A stretch of 64,000 bases of DNA, taken from Mycobacterium sp. GA-0227b. GTDB lineage: Bacteria; Actinomycetota; Actinomycetes; Mycobacteriales; Mycobacteriaceae. Location of the stretch: contig NZ_LQIK01000030.1 of NCBI RefSeq assembly GCF_001499855.1, positions 248,001 through 312,000 of the forward strand, given 5' to 3'. The notes below the pieces were generated by a model. The model did no database searches. It was not told where the DNA came from and saw only the letters and a list, made by a program, of their open reading frames with translations. The position numbers and the translations under genes are program-made. This document shows positions 23,911 to 32,279 of the stretch, in pieces. The first letter of the stretch is position 1. Each line of letters starts with the position of its first letter.

Positions 23911-25212
23911 GTGCGCCTAGCAACGGAACTGCCCCGACGCGTAGCCGTGCTGTCGGTGCACACGTCGCCGCTGGCCCAGCCCGGCACGGGCGATGCCGGC
24001 GGCATGAACGTCTACGTGCTGCAGAGTGCGCTGCAGATGGCTCGCCGCGGAGTCGAGGTCGAGATCTTCACCCGCGCGACCTCGTCGTCTGATCCGCCGA
24101 CAGTGCGGGTGGCGCCCGGGGTGCTGGTGCGCAACGTGGTGGCCGGGCCGTTCGAGGGGCTGGACAAGTACGACCTGCCCACGCAGTTGTGCGCCTTCAC
24201 TGCGGGGGTACTGCGCGCCGAGGCGACGCACGAACCCGGCTACTACGACATCGTGCACTCGCACTACTGGTTGTCCGGTCAGGTGGGCTGGCTGGCCCGC
24301 GACCGCTGGGCCGTCCCACTGGTGCACACCGCGCACACCCTGGCCGCGGTCAAGAATGCCGCGCTGGCCGACGGCGACTCGCCCGAGCCGCCGCTGCGCG
24401 CGGTCGGTGAGCAGCAGGTCGTCGACGAAGCCGACCGGTTGATAGTCAACACCGAACATGAAGCGCAGCAACTGATCTCGATGCATCATGCAGATCCGGC
24501 GCGGATCGACGTCGTGCACCCGGGCGTCGACCTGGAGGTGTTCACGCCGGGGGATCGGAAAGCGGCGCGCGCCGCGCTGGGGCTGGCCGCCGACGAACGG
24601 ATCGTCGCATTCGTGGGCCGCATCCAGCCGCTGAAGGCGCCCGACGTGGCATTGCGCGCGGTCGCCAAGCTGCCCGGGGTGCGCGTGCTGGTGGCGGGCG
24701 GTCCGTCGGGCAACGGGTTGCAGGCCCCGGACGGGTTGGTTCGGCTGGCCGACGATCTGGGTATCTCGGACCGGGTGACGTTCCTGCCGCCGCAGTCGCG
24801 CGAACAGCTGGTCAACGTGTACCGGGCCGCAGATCTGGTGGCGGTGCCCAGCTATTCGGAGTCCTTCGGCCTGGTCGCGGTGGAAGCGCAAGCGTGCGGC
24901 ACACCGGTGGTGGCCGCGGCGGTCGGCGGATTGCCGGTCGCGGTGCGCGACGGCGTCACCGGGATCCTGGTCGACGGGCACGACGACGGGGACTGGGCGC
25001 ACGCCATCGGCGATCTGCTGCAGCGCGCCGACGGCATGAGACCCGCCGCGATCGCCCACGCCGCCACGTTCTCGTGGTCCCGCACCGTCGATGCGCTGCT
25101 GGCCAGCTACGGGCGTGCGATCGGCGATTACCGGGCACGCCACCGGTCACGCGACGGCGGCGCCCGCCGCACCGGCCGGCGGTTCTCGCGGCGACGAGGG
25201 GTGCGGGCATGA
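23911..25212 (+). CDS. mshA: D-inositol-3-phosphate glycosyltransferase
   Basis: MshA joins UDP-GlcNAc to inositol-3-phosphate, the first step of mycothiol synthesis. The 433-residue GT4/GT-B protein has QPGTGDAGGMNVYV at the N-terminus (acceptor site), HSHYWLSG, and SESFGLVAVEAQACGTPVV (donor-binding E-x7-E). GTG at 23911 is preferred because the protein then starts VRLATELPRRVAVLS, as in known MshA. Its TGA overlaps the next ATG. The basic C-terminal tail (RRTGRRFSRRR) is longer than the domain needs. Confidence 0.96.
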   Translation: MRLATELPRRVAVLSVHTSPLAQPGTGDAGGMNVYVLQSALQMARRGVEVEIFTRATSSSDPPTVRVAPGVLVRNVVAGPFEGLDKYDLPTQLCAFTAGVLRAEATHEPGYYDIVHSHYWLSGQVGWLARDRWAVPLVHTAHTLAAVKNAALADGDSPEPPLRAVGEQQVVDEADRLIVNTEHEAQQLISMHHADPARIDVVHPGVDLEVFTPGDRKAARAALGLAADERIVAFVGRIQPLKAPDVALRAVAKLPGVRVLVAGGPSGNGLQAPDGLVRLADDLGISDRVTFLPPQSREQLVNVYRAADLVAVPSYSESFGLVAVEAQACGTPVVAAAVGGLPVAVRDGVTGILVDGHDDGDWAHAIGDLLQRADGMRPAAIAHAATFSWSRTVDALLASYGRAIGDYRARHRSRDGGARRTGRRFSRRRGVRA

Positions 25213-25721
25213 GCACCGACGCGGCGAAGGTCATCGAGGAAGCGTGCAAGGAGAACGGCCTGGTCTGCACGCACCACGAGGGCGCGCACGGCGGATTGCC
25301 CGGCATCATCGTCGAACTACCCGGCGAGCGACGGCTGAAGACCAACACGATCCTGTCCATCGGCGAACACTCGGTGCGGATCGAGGCGTTCGTCTGCCGC
25401 AAACCCGATGAGAACCACGAGGGCGTGTACCGGTTCCTCCTCAAGCGCAACCGCCGGCTCTACGGCGTGGCCTACACGCTCGACAACGTCGGCGACATCT
25501 ATCTCGTCGGCCGGATGTCGTTGGAATCCGTCACCTCCGAGGAGGTCGACCGCGTGCTCGGCCAGGTGCTCGAAGCCGTCGACAACGACTTCAACACGTT
25601 GCTGGAGTTGGGTTTTCGCTCGTCGATCCAGAAGGAGTGGGAGTGGCGGGTGTCGCGCGGCGAGTCGTTGAAGAACTTGCAGGCGTTCGCCCACCTGATC
25701 GAAGACGACGACGAGGACTGA
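25209..25721 (+). CDS. YbjN-domain protein, Rv0487-like
   Basis: The 170-residue protein has the YbjN/T3SS-chaperone-like fold. It shows KTNTILSIGEHSVRIEAFV, the family's strand pattern, and an acidic C-terminus. Such proteins are small putative chaperones of unknown client. It is translationally coupled to mshA by an ATGA overlap. The lysE-like gene found next in M. tuberculosis is absent. Confidence 0.87.
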   Translation: MSTDAAKVIEEACKENGLVCTHHEGAHGGLPGIIVELPGERRLKTNTILSIGEHSVRIEAFVCRKPDENHEGVYRFLLKRNRRLYGVAYTLDNVGDIYLVGRMSLESVTSEEVDRVLGQVLEAVDNDFNTLLELGFRSSIQKEWEWRVSRGESLKNLQAFAHLIEDDDED

Positions 25722-25726
25722 CGCCT

Positions 25727-25755
25727 CGCCGAAACCTACGTTTTGGCGGCTTTTC
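25727..25755 (+). terminator. Intrinsic-type terminator after the mshA operon
   Basis: CGCCGAAAC, a four-base loop and GTTTTGGCG form a 9-bp stem (one G-U). CTTTTC follows shortly after the stem, close to a classical terminator. Confidence 0.75.
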
Positions 25756-25829
25756 TCGCGAGATTCCCGCCATTTCGTCGATCTCGGTACGGGCAGAAGT
25801 CGATCCGTCTGCCATGAGAAGATTTCGGC

Positions 25830-26579
25830 ATGGGTGACTGCACGTTGATCCTGCTTCGCCACGGCGAGAGCGACTGGAACGAGAAGAATCTGTTCACCGG
25901 CTGGGTCGACGTCGACCTCACCGAGAAGGGTCGCGCCGAAGCAGTGCGGGCCGGCGAGCTGATCAAGGAGCTCGACCGCCAACCCGACGTGCTCTACACC
26001 TCGTTGCTGCGCCGCGCGATCACCACCGCCAACCTGGCGTTGGACAAGGCCGACCGGCACTGGATCCCCGTGCACCGCGACTGGCGGCTCAACGAGCGGC
26101 ACTACGGCGCGTTGCAAGGGCTGAACAAGGCCGAGACCAAGGACAAGTACGGCGAAGAGCAGTTCATGGCGTGGCGGCGCAGCTATGACACCCCGCCGCC
26201 GCCGATCGACCCCGGCAGCACCTACAGCCAGGACGGCGACCCGCGCTACGCCGACGTGCCCGGTGGCCCGCCGCGCACCGAGTGCCTCAAGGACGTGGTC
26301 GAGCGGTTCGTGCCGTACTACACCGAGACGATCGAACCGGACCTGCGGGCGGGCAAGACCGTGCTGATCGCGGCGCATGGCAATTCGCTGCGTGCGCTGG
26401 TCAAGTACCTCGACGGCATGTCCGACGAGGATGTCGTCGGGCTCAACATCCCGACCGGCATCCCGCTGCGCTACGACCTGGACTCCGATCTCAAGCCGAC
26501 CGTCATCGGCGGCACCTACCTGGATCCCGAAGCCGCGGCCGCGGGCGCCGCCGCCGTCGCGTCCCAGGGCGCGAAATAG
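25830..26579 (+). CDS. gpm1: 2,3-bisphosphoglycerate-dependent phosphoglycerate mutase
   Basis: This glycolytic enzyme interconverts 3- and 2-phosphoglycerate. The 249-residue protein has the phospho-histidine motif LLRHGESDWNEKNLFTGW (His11), the second histidine in AAHGNSLRALVKYL, and ERHYGALQGLNK. Length and motifs match Rv0489. It lies upstream of senX3, as in M. tuberculosis. Confidence 0.97.
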   Translation: MGDCTLILLRHGESDWNEKNLFTGWVDVDLTEKGRAEAVRAGELIKELDRQPDVLYTSLLRRAITTANLALDKADRHWIPVHRDWRLNERHYGALQGLNKAETKDKYGEEQFMAWRRSYDTPPPPIDPGSTYSQDGDPRYADVPGGPPRTECLKDVVERFVPYYTETIEPDLRAGKTVLIAAHGNSLRALVKYLDGMSDEDVVGLNIPTGIPLRYDLDSDLKPTVIGGTYLDPEAAAAGAAAVASQGAK

Positions 26580-26708
26580 CCGCGCAATAGGGCGGCTACG
26601 GCGAACATCGGGTTAACAGGGGGAGGCCGGGGCCCGAATTTCCTTCTTTCCTTGTGTGACTTGTCCCGATTCGGCCGCACGCTGCTGGGATGACGTTCAC
26701 CGGATGCG

Positions 26709-26714
26709 TACGAT
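26709..26714 (+). promoter_or_regulatory. -10 box for a leaderless senX3 transcript
   Basis: TACGAT is followed by six bases and then the GTG start of senX3. GTTCACC at 26695-26701, just upstream, resembles a half-site of RegX3/PhoB-type operators, consistent with autoregulation. Confidence 0.55.
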
Positions 26715-26720
26715 TTCCGC

Positions 26721-27905
26721 GTGAGTGTCGTTTCGGCACTGCTGCTCGCAGCGGTGGTCGCACTGCTCGCTCTGGTGACCGGTGTGGCCCTCGGAGCGGG
26801 GCTGGCGCCCCGTCTGAGGGAACGTCGCCAGCGTCGGGCCAGCGCGCAGGCCGGCATCACCGTCTCGCAGATGCTCTCCCACGTCGCTTCGCGGTCACCC
26901 ACGGGAATCGTGGTGGTCGACCACTTCCGTGATGTCGTCTACGCCAACGACCGGGCCCGTGAGCTGGGCTTGGTCCGGGACCGGCTGCTCGACGAGCGGG
27001 CCTGGCGGGCCGCCGAGCGCACGCTGACCACCGGCGAGCCCACCGAAGTGGACCTCGCGGGAAACAAGCGGGCCAACCCCGGCCGGTCCGGGCTCTCGGT
27101 GCGTGGCCACGTTCGACTGCTGACCGAGCAGGATCGCCGGTTCGCGGTCGTCTACGTCGACGACCAGTCCGAGCACGCCCGGATGGAAGCCACCCGCCGC
27201 GACTTCGTGGCCAACGTCAGCCACGAGCTCAAGACCCCGGTCGGCGCGATGGGCGTGCTGGCCGAGGCGCTGCTCGCGTCGGCCGACGACCCCGCCACCG
27301 TGCGCCGGTTCGCCGAGAAGATGGTGGCCGAGTCCAACCGGCTGGCCAACATGGTCGGCGAGTTGATCGAGCTGTCGCGCCTGCAGGGCGCCGAGGCCCT
27401 GCCGGCCCTGGACGCCGTCGACGTCGACACCGTGGTCGCCGAGGCGCTGTCCCGCCACAAGGTGCCGGCCGACAACGCCGACATCAGGATCACCACCGAC
27501 GCGCCGACCGGTTTCCGCGCGCTGGGTGACCAGTCGTTGCTGGTCACCGCGATCGCGAACCTGGTGTCCAACGCGATCGCCTACTCGCCGCACGGGTCGT
27601 CGGTCTCGATCAGCCGCAGGCGGCGCGGAGACACCATCGAGATCGCGGTCACCGACCGCGGTATCGGCATCGCCCGCGAGGACCAGGAGCGGGTGTTCGA
27701 GCGATTCTTCCGCGTCGACAAGGCGCGTTCCCGGGCCACCGGCGGCACCGGGTTGGGGTTGGCGATCGTCAAGCACGTCGCGGCCAACCACAACGGAAGC
27801 ATCCGGCTGTGGAGTCAGCCGGGTACGGGATCGACGTTCACGCTGTCGATTCCGGCCTACCCCGATCATGAATCGGACGAACGAGAGGACCAGCGAGACC
27901 AATGA
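26721..27905 (+). CDS. senX3: Sensor histidine kinase of the phosphate-starvation system
   Basis: The 394-residue protein has an N-terminal membrane hairpin (about residues 5-30), a PAS-like region (50-150), and a HisKA domain with phospho-acceptor His168 in NVSHELKTP. The HATPase core has NLVSNAIAYSP, DRGIGIA and TGGTGLGL boxes. It phosphorylates RegX3 when phosphate is limiting. The GTG appears to be the first transcribed triplet. It overlaps regX3 by four bases. Confidence 0.97.
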   Translation: MSVVSALLLAAVVALLALVTGVALGAGLAPRLRERRQRRASAQAGITVSQMLSHVASRSPTGIVVVDHFRDVVYANDRARELGLVRDRLLDERAWRAAERTLTTGEPTEVDLAGNKRANPGRSGLSVRGHVRLLTEQDRRFAVVYVDDQSEHARMEATRRDFVANVSHELKTPVGAMGVLAEALLASADDPATVRRFAEKMVAESNRLANMVGELIELSRLQGAEALPALDAVDVDTVVAEALSRHKVPADNADIRITTDAPTGFRALGDQSLLVTAIANLVSNAIAYSPHGSSVSISRRRRGDTIEIAVTDRGIGIAREDQERVFERFFRVDKARSRATGGTGLGLAIVKHVAANHNGSIRLWSQPGTGSTFTLSIPAYPDHESDEREDQRDQ

Positions 27906-28588
27906 CCAGTGTGCTGATCGTGGAGGACGAGGAGTCCTTGGCCGATCCCCTGGCCTTTCTGCTTCGCAAGGAGGGGTTCGAGGCCACCGTCGTCACCGAC
28001 GGGCCGACCGCCCTCGCCGAGTTCGAACGCGCCGGCGCCGACATCGTGCTGCTCGACTTGATGCTGCCCGGTATGAGCGGGACGGACGTGTGCAAGCAAT
28101 TACGTTCGCGCTCAAGCGTTCCGGTGATCATGGTGACCGCTCGCGACAGCGAGATCGACAAGGTGGTCGGCCTGGAACTCGGCGCCGACGACTATGTCAC
28201 CAAGCCGTACTCGGCGCGGGAGCTGATCGCCCGAATCCGTGCGGTGCTGCGGCGCGGCGCCGACAACGACGACATCGGCCTCAGCGACAGCGTGCTGGAG
28301 GCCGGACCCGTCCGGATGGATGTCGAGCGCCACGTGGTGTCGGTGAATGGGGAGCCGATCACGTTGCCGCTCAAGGAGTTCGATCTGCTCGAGTATCTGA
28401 TGCGCAACAGCGGCCGGGTGCTGACCCGCGGCCAGCTCATCGACCGGGTGTGGGGCGCCGACTACGTCGGTGACACGAAAACCCTTGACGTGCATGTCAA
28501 GAGGTTGCGGTCGAAGATCGAGGCGGATCCCGCGAACCCGGTGCACCTGGTCACCGTCCGCGGCCTCGGTTACAAGCTCGAGGGCTAG
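27902..28588 (+). CDS. regX3: Response regulator RegX3
   Basis: The 228-residue OmpR/PhoB-type regulator has an acidic pocket (EDE, 8-10), phospho-acceptor Asp52 (VLLDLMLPG), switch Thr in MVTARDS, and a conserved lysine in TKPYSA. A C-terminal winged helix follows (GRVLTRGQLIDRVWG and VHVKRLRSKIE). It activates phosphate-uptake genes. In M. tuberculosis the next gene is Rv0492c; here a >35-kb lipid island begins instead. Confidence 0.97.
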   Translation: MTSVLIVEDEESLADPLAFLLRKEGFEATVVTDGPTALAEFERAGADIVLLDLMLPGMSGTDVCKQLRSRSSVPVIMVTARDSEIDKVVGLELGADDYVTKPYSARELIARIRAVLRRGADNDDIGLSDSVLEAGPVRMDVERHVVSVNGEPITLPLKEFDLLEYLMRNSGRVLTRGQLIDRVWGADYVGDTKTLDVHVKRLRSKIEADPANPVHLVTVRGLGYKLEG

Positions 28589-28602
28589 CCGCCCTCGGAT
28601 TT

Positions 28603-28641
28603 CGGTGTAGTTGGCGGCGGTGAGCGCGACCAACTACACCG
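28603..28641. terminator. Terminator hairpin after regX3
   Basis: CGGTGTAGTTGG and CCAACTACACCG form a perfect 12-bp stem with a 15-base loop, 14 bp after the regX3 stop codon. It marks the junction between the core region and the island. Confidence 0.7.
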
Positions 28642-28675
28642 GATCTCGCGTGCGCAAAAGTGGATCACGACGAAG

Positions 28676-28706
28676 GGTATCCAGTACCTCAGGTATCTAG
28701 TACTAT
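28676..28706 (+). promoter_or_regulatory. Direct-repeat operator and -10 box before the methyltransferase gene
   Basis: GGTATCCAGTAC (28676-28687) and GGTATCTAGTAC (28692-28703) repeat with a 16-bp period, differing at one base. The second overlaps TACTAT (28701-28706), a -10 box. TACCTCAGGTA at 28685-28695 is a palindrome in the spacer. CTATCTGTATGG at 28703-28714 matches the island's CTATCTGAATAG operator at 10 of 12 positions but lacks the 3-bp spacing to a -10. Confidence 0.55.
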
Positions 28707-28717
28707 CTGTATGGGTA

Positions 28718-29674
28718 ATGCATGTTGGCCCGCTCTCAGATGGGAAACAGCACGTGACGACGATTCCGCGCAACACCCGGGATGAATCCCTCGGCGCTCG
28801 GCTAGGGCGATGGGCCGACGAATGGCGACAGATGGCGGCCGTTTCTTTGTCGTCGTCGGGCGGTCCGAAGGCCGGTCAGATCTACGACATCGTCGGTACT
28901 CAGAATCTGTACGGCGAGGAATCGCTGTTCATCAACTTCGGCCATTGGAAGAACGGTCCGGCGACCCTGGACGAAGCGAGTCGCGATTTGGCTCGGTTGC
29001 TCGCGCGCACCGCCGACTTCAACTCATCTGACACGATCGTGGACTGCGGCTGCGGTTACGGCGATCAAGACATGTTGTGGATCAACGAGTTCGGCCCCGA
29101 GTACATCACCGGAGTAAACGTCGCTGCCGAGCAGGTCGCAATCGCGACACGGCGGGTGGCCGAGGCCGGGTTGGCCGACAGGATCAGCTTCGTCAACGCG
29201 TCCGCGACCGATCTGCCGTTCGAAGACGAATCGTGCACCAAGGTGGTGGCGCTGGAATCCGCCTTCCACTTCCCGTCGCGAGTGGATTTCTTCGCCGAGG
29301 CGCTGCGGGTGCTGCAACCCGGCGGACTTCTGGTGACGGCCGACATCGTGCCCACGCGCACACCACTGACCGCGCTGGCCCGCCGCGAGGTTGCGCGTCG
29401 CGGCTGGCGGCGTGCGTCCCGATGGGCTGTCGCCGCGGCGGCCGACCTTGCCGGGTATCGCGATCTCCTGCAGTGCATGGGCTTTGTGGATGTTCAGACA
29501 CGACCCATCACCGATGACGTCTATGCCCCGCTGGGCAGATTCCTGACGAAGAGATTGCGCGACGCCGACATGCGGCATGTGAACCCTGTCGTTCGTTATT
29601 CGTTCACTCCCTTGGGTTTTCGGTTTGCCACACTCTTCTCGGATTACATTGTGGCCGTGGCGGCCAAGGCATAG
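28718..29674 (+). CDS. SAM-dependent methyltransferase
   Basis: The 318-residue class I methyltransferase has motif I VDCGCGYGDQD, an ASATDLPFEDESCTKVVALE stretch (motifs II/III region) and LRVLQPGGLLVTADI (post III). The segment GTQNLYGEESLFINFGHW resembles small-molecule C- or O-methyltransferases acting on lipids, sterols or polyketides. ATG 28718 lies 12 bases after the -10 box; GTG 28754 is an alternative. It is followed after 9 bp by the EphD-like fusion gene, probably one operon. Confidence 0.85.
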   Translation: MHVGPLSDGKQHVTTIPRNTRDESLGARLGRWADEWRQMAAVSLSSSGGPKAGQIYDIVGTQNLYGEESLFINFGHWKNGPATLDEASRDLARLLARTADFNSSDTIVDCGCGYGDQDMLWINEFGPEYITGVNVAAEQVAIATRRVAEAGLADRISFVNASATDLPFEDESCTKVVALESAFHFPSRVDFFAEALRVLQPGGLLVTADIVPTRTPLTALARREVARRGWRRASRWAVAAAADLAGYRDLLQCMGFVDVQTRPITDDVYAPLGRFLTKRLRDADMRHVNPVVRYSFTPLGFRFATLFSDYIVAVAAKA

Positions 29675-29683
29675 GGGATCGCA

Positions 29684-31489
29684 ATGGAATCGGTATCGGA
29701 TCTTGTGGGCGGTCACGAGAAGGAGGCCTCCGCGGGACCGCAGGTCACCCACCGCGTGGTGCGCAACGGCGACATCGACATCGCCGTTTACGAGCAAGGC
29801 AATCGGGCCGGCGAGACGCTGCTGCTATTGCACGGGTGGCCGGACTCGCACGACATGTGGAACTCCGTCACGCCACATCTGATCGATCGGTTCCGCGTGG
29901 TGACCGTCGACAACCGCGGACATGGGCAGTCGTCGAACCCGAAGAGCTATCGAGAGTTCAAGCTGGCAGCCCTCGCCAGCGACTACCTCGCCGTGATCGA
30001 TGCAGTCGGCGACGGCAAACCGGTCCACGTGCTCGCCCACGACTGGGGCAGCGTCGCGATGTGGGAGGCCGTGTGCGATCCGACCGCGCAGCACAAGATC
30101 GCCTCTTTCACGTCGGTTGCGGGCCCCAACGCCGCGCACCTGACGATGTGGGCGCGGCATCGGCTGTCTCGGCCGACGCCGAAGAATGTCGCACATGTGC
30201 TAGCTCAGGTGGCTTCGCTTCTCTACATGGCGTACTTCGCGTTGCCGCTCGTCCCGAAGGCGTTCTTCCGGATGACAATGACCGCCGAGCGTTGGCGCAC
30301 AGGGCTTTCCCGCGTCGAGGGGGCCGACGCAAACCAGATATGGCTGGGCCCCACCTTCGACCGGGACATCGGCAACGGGTTGCGCATTTACCGGGCCAAC
30401 ATCTTGTCGGCCCTCAAACCGCGGGACCAGTTCACCCAAGTTCCGGTGCAGGTGATCGTCGGGACGAATGATCCCGCAGTCCGCGCGGCCAGCTACTCCG
30501 ACGAACTCAAGTGGGCTCCCGCGGTTTGGCAGCGAGTGGTGCGCGGCGGGCACTGGTTGCCGTTTTCGCACCCCGAGCTTCTGGCGACCGCGACGACCGA
30601 ATTGATCGACGCGGTCTCCGGTCTGCCTCCGACACGGGGGCTGCGCCGGGCCGAAATGGGCAGGAAGCGAAGGCCGTTCGATGACCAACTCGTGGTGATC
30701 ACCGGTGCAGGCAGTGGCATCGGCCGAGAGACCGCCATTGCCTTCGCCCGCGACGGTGCCGAGGTCGTCGTCTCGGACGTCAACCTGGCATCGGCGAAGG
30801 AGACGGCCGCGCTGATCGGCGAGCTCGGCGCTGACGCCCACGCCTATCAACTGGACGTCTCCGACGAGGCGGCGGTCGTCGCTCATGCCGAGCAGGTGGT
30901 GGCCGCGCACGGAGTACCCGACGTGCTGGTCAACAACGCCGGCGTGGGCCAGGCCGGTCGGTTCTTGGCGACGACGTCCGACGAGTTCAAGCGCGTGCTC
31001 GACGTCAACCTGTATGGCGTTGTCAACGGCTGCCGCGCGTTCGGGCCGAAGATGGTCAGCCGCGGTCTCGGCGGGCACATCGTGAACCTGTCCAGCATGG
31101 CCGCCTACACACCGCAGCAGGGCTTCACCGCCTACTCGACCAGTAAGTCCGCGGTATTCATGTTCTCCGACTGCCTACGCGCCGAGTTGGCGTCCGCAGG
31201 TATCGGCGTCAGCACGATTTGCCCAGGCATCGTGCACACCAACATCGTTCGCAGTTCAGTGGTGTCGGGCCTCTCCGAGCAGGAGGCCGAAAAGAAGCTT
31301 GCGACGGTCGATCGCGCGTATCGACTCCGCCGCTACGGTCCCGACAAGGTCGCCAAACAGATCGTCGCGGCGGTGCGCAAGAACAAGTCCGTCGTCCCGG
31401 TGACGCCCGAAGCGCGGCTACAGTACCTGGCGCACAGGCTGGCCCCGGGTATCGGTCGGATCGCCGCCAGGAAGGTCGCTTTAGGGTAG
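29684..31489 (+). CDS. Alpha/beta hydrolase-SDR fusion, EphD-type
   Basis: The 601-residue protein joins two enzymes. Residues 20-315 form an alpha/beta hydrolase with HGWPDSHDMW, nucleophile Asp in AHDWGSVAMW and GGHWLPFSHP carrying the catalytic His. This is the epoxide-hydrolase pattern. Residues 325-590 form a classical SDR with TGAGSGIG, NNAG, and YSTSK. M. tuberculosis EphD (Rv2214c) has the same architecture and acts in oxidised mycolate or lipid metabolism. The C-terminal VVPVTPEARLQY motif recurs in the island's stand-alone SDRs. Confidence 0.9.
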   Translation: MESVSDLVGGHEKEASAGPQVTHRVVRNGDIDIAVYEQGNRAGETLLLLHGWPDSHDMWNSVTPHLIDRFRVVTVDNRGHGQSSNPKSYREFKLAALASDYLAVIDAVGDGKPVHVLAHDWGSVAMWEAVCDPTAQHKIASFTSVAGPNAAHLTMWARHRLSRPTPKNVAHVLAQVASLLYMAYFALPLVPKAFFRMTMTAERWRTGLSRVEGADANQIWLGPTFDRDIGNGLRIYRANILSALKPRDQFTQVPVQVIVGTNDPAVRAASYSDELKWAPAVWQRVVRGGHWLPFSHPELLATATTELIDAVSGLPPTRGLRRAEMGRKRRPFDDQLVVITGAGSGIGRETAIAFARDGAEVVVSDVNLASAKETAALIGELGADAHAYQLDVSDEAAVVAHAEQVVAAHGVPDVLVNNAGVGQAGRFLATTSDEFKRVLDVNLYGVVNGCRAFGPKMVSRGLGGHIVNLSSMAAYTPQQGFTAYSTSKSAVFMFSDCLRAELASAGIGVSTICPGIVHTNIVRSSVVSGLSEQEAEKKLATVDRAYRLRRYGPDKVAKQIVAAVRKNKSVVPVTPEARLQYLAHRLAPGIGRIAARKVALG

Positions 31490-31498
31490 TGACGTGTG

Positions 31499-32275
31499 CT
31501 ACCGCGGGCGCCAAGGGGCGGCCGAAACCCGTTGCGCGTCCGGCCATATCGCCATCGCTGCCGGTGAGGCGCAGAAGACGTCCTGGGCTCGCTTGATGTC
31601 CATACGGATCATGCCCAGACCCTCTTGTTGGTGCGTACGGCAGCTCACCGTGCGCACCTCCCCGGTGTGCAGGTCGATGTCCTCGGCCTGAAGGGTCAAC
31701 GTGACCGCGACGGTGAACCCGGCGCCGGTTGGCACGTAGAAGGTGAGATCGCGGCTGGTCAATGCGCCCCAATTGGTGACGATGTAGCCGTCGCCGCTGG
31801 GGTAGACGGCTTGCCCCTCCATCTGAGTTCGTTCGAAATACGCCCGGTCCCCCTCTGCGCGCCACACGGAAAACCGGGTGTTCGAGCCGCCGTTGTACGA
31901 CCGACGCGCGATCGGCACGATAATTTCCTCGCGGCCGTCGCCGTCGAGATCCTCCAGGCCGACCGGCGCCGGGTCGGAGGGCTCGGTGACCTCGTTGATG
32001 GTCTGAGTGACGGTGCCGGACCCGTCGGTGACCTCGATCTTCACCGCCAACGGTGGCGCCGAGGGGCCGCCGGTACTCCAGTAGGTCACGTCGAACGCCA
32101 AACCCCTCCGATCCGTGGAAATGAGCCGGCAGTCCTCGTGCCCCATCGGTTCGGCGGGGTTGATCATCGTCTTGTGGTGAGCGCAACGAGGCAAGGTGTC
32201 GTCCGCGCTAACCGGCGGGCAGCAGGCGAACACCGCCGCGGTTACCGCCGTCGTTCCGACCAGCGCGCGAAACAT
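31499..32275 (-). CDS. Secreted protein of the mce operon with a DxDxDG loop
   Basis: The 258-residue protein starts with a signal peptide (about residues 1-25, cleavage near VSADD). The mature part contains LEDLDGDGREEIIVPI, an FG-GAP-like calcium-type loop. Five mature cysteines could include disulfides. It lies four bases behind the Mce-associated gene in the mce operon and is the last gene. No catalytic motif is recognised. It may be an exported accessory or substrate-binding factor. Confidence 0.75.
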   Translation of the reverse strand: MFRALVGTTAVTAAVFACCPPVSADDTLPRCAHHKTMINPAEPMGHEDCRLISTDRRGLAFDVTYWSTGGPSAPPLAVKIEVTDGSGTVTQTINEVTEPSDPAPVGLEDLDGDGREEIIVPIARRSYNGGSNTRFSVWRAEGDRAYFERTQMEGQAVYPSGDGYIVTNWGALTSRDLTFYVPTGAGFTVAVTLTLQAEDIDLHTGEVRTVSCRTHQQEGLGMIRMDIKRAQDVFCASPAAMAIWPDAQRVSAAPWRPR

Positions 32276-32279
32276 CGTG

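Noticed and set aside
28589..28717. Integration site (tRNA or attachment repeat) at the island border
   Set aside because: Only a terminator hairpin and a promoter are visible; there is no tRNA end or direct repeat typical of an att site within the window.
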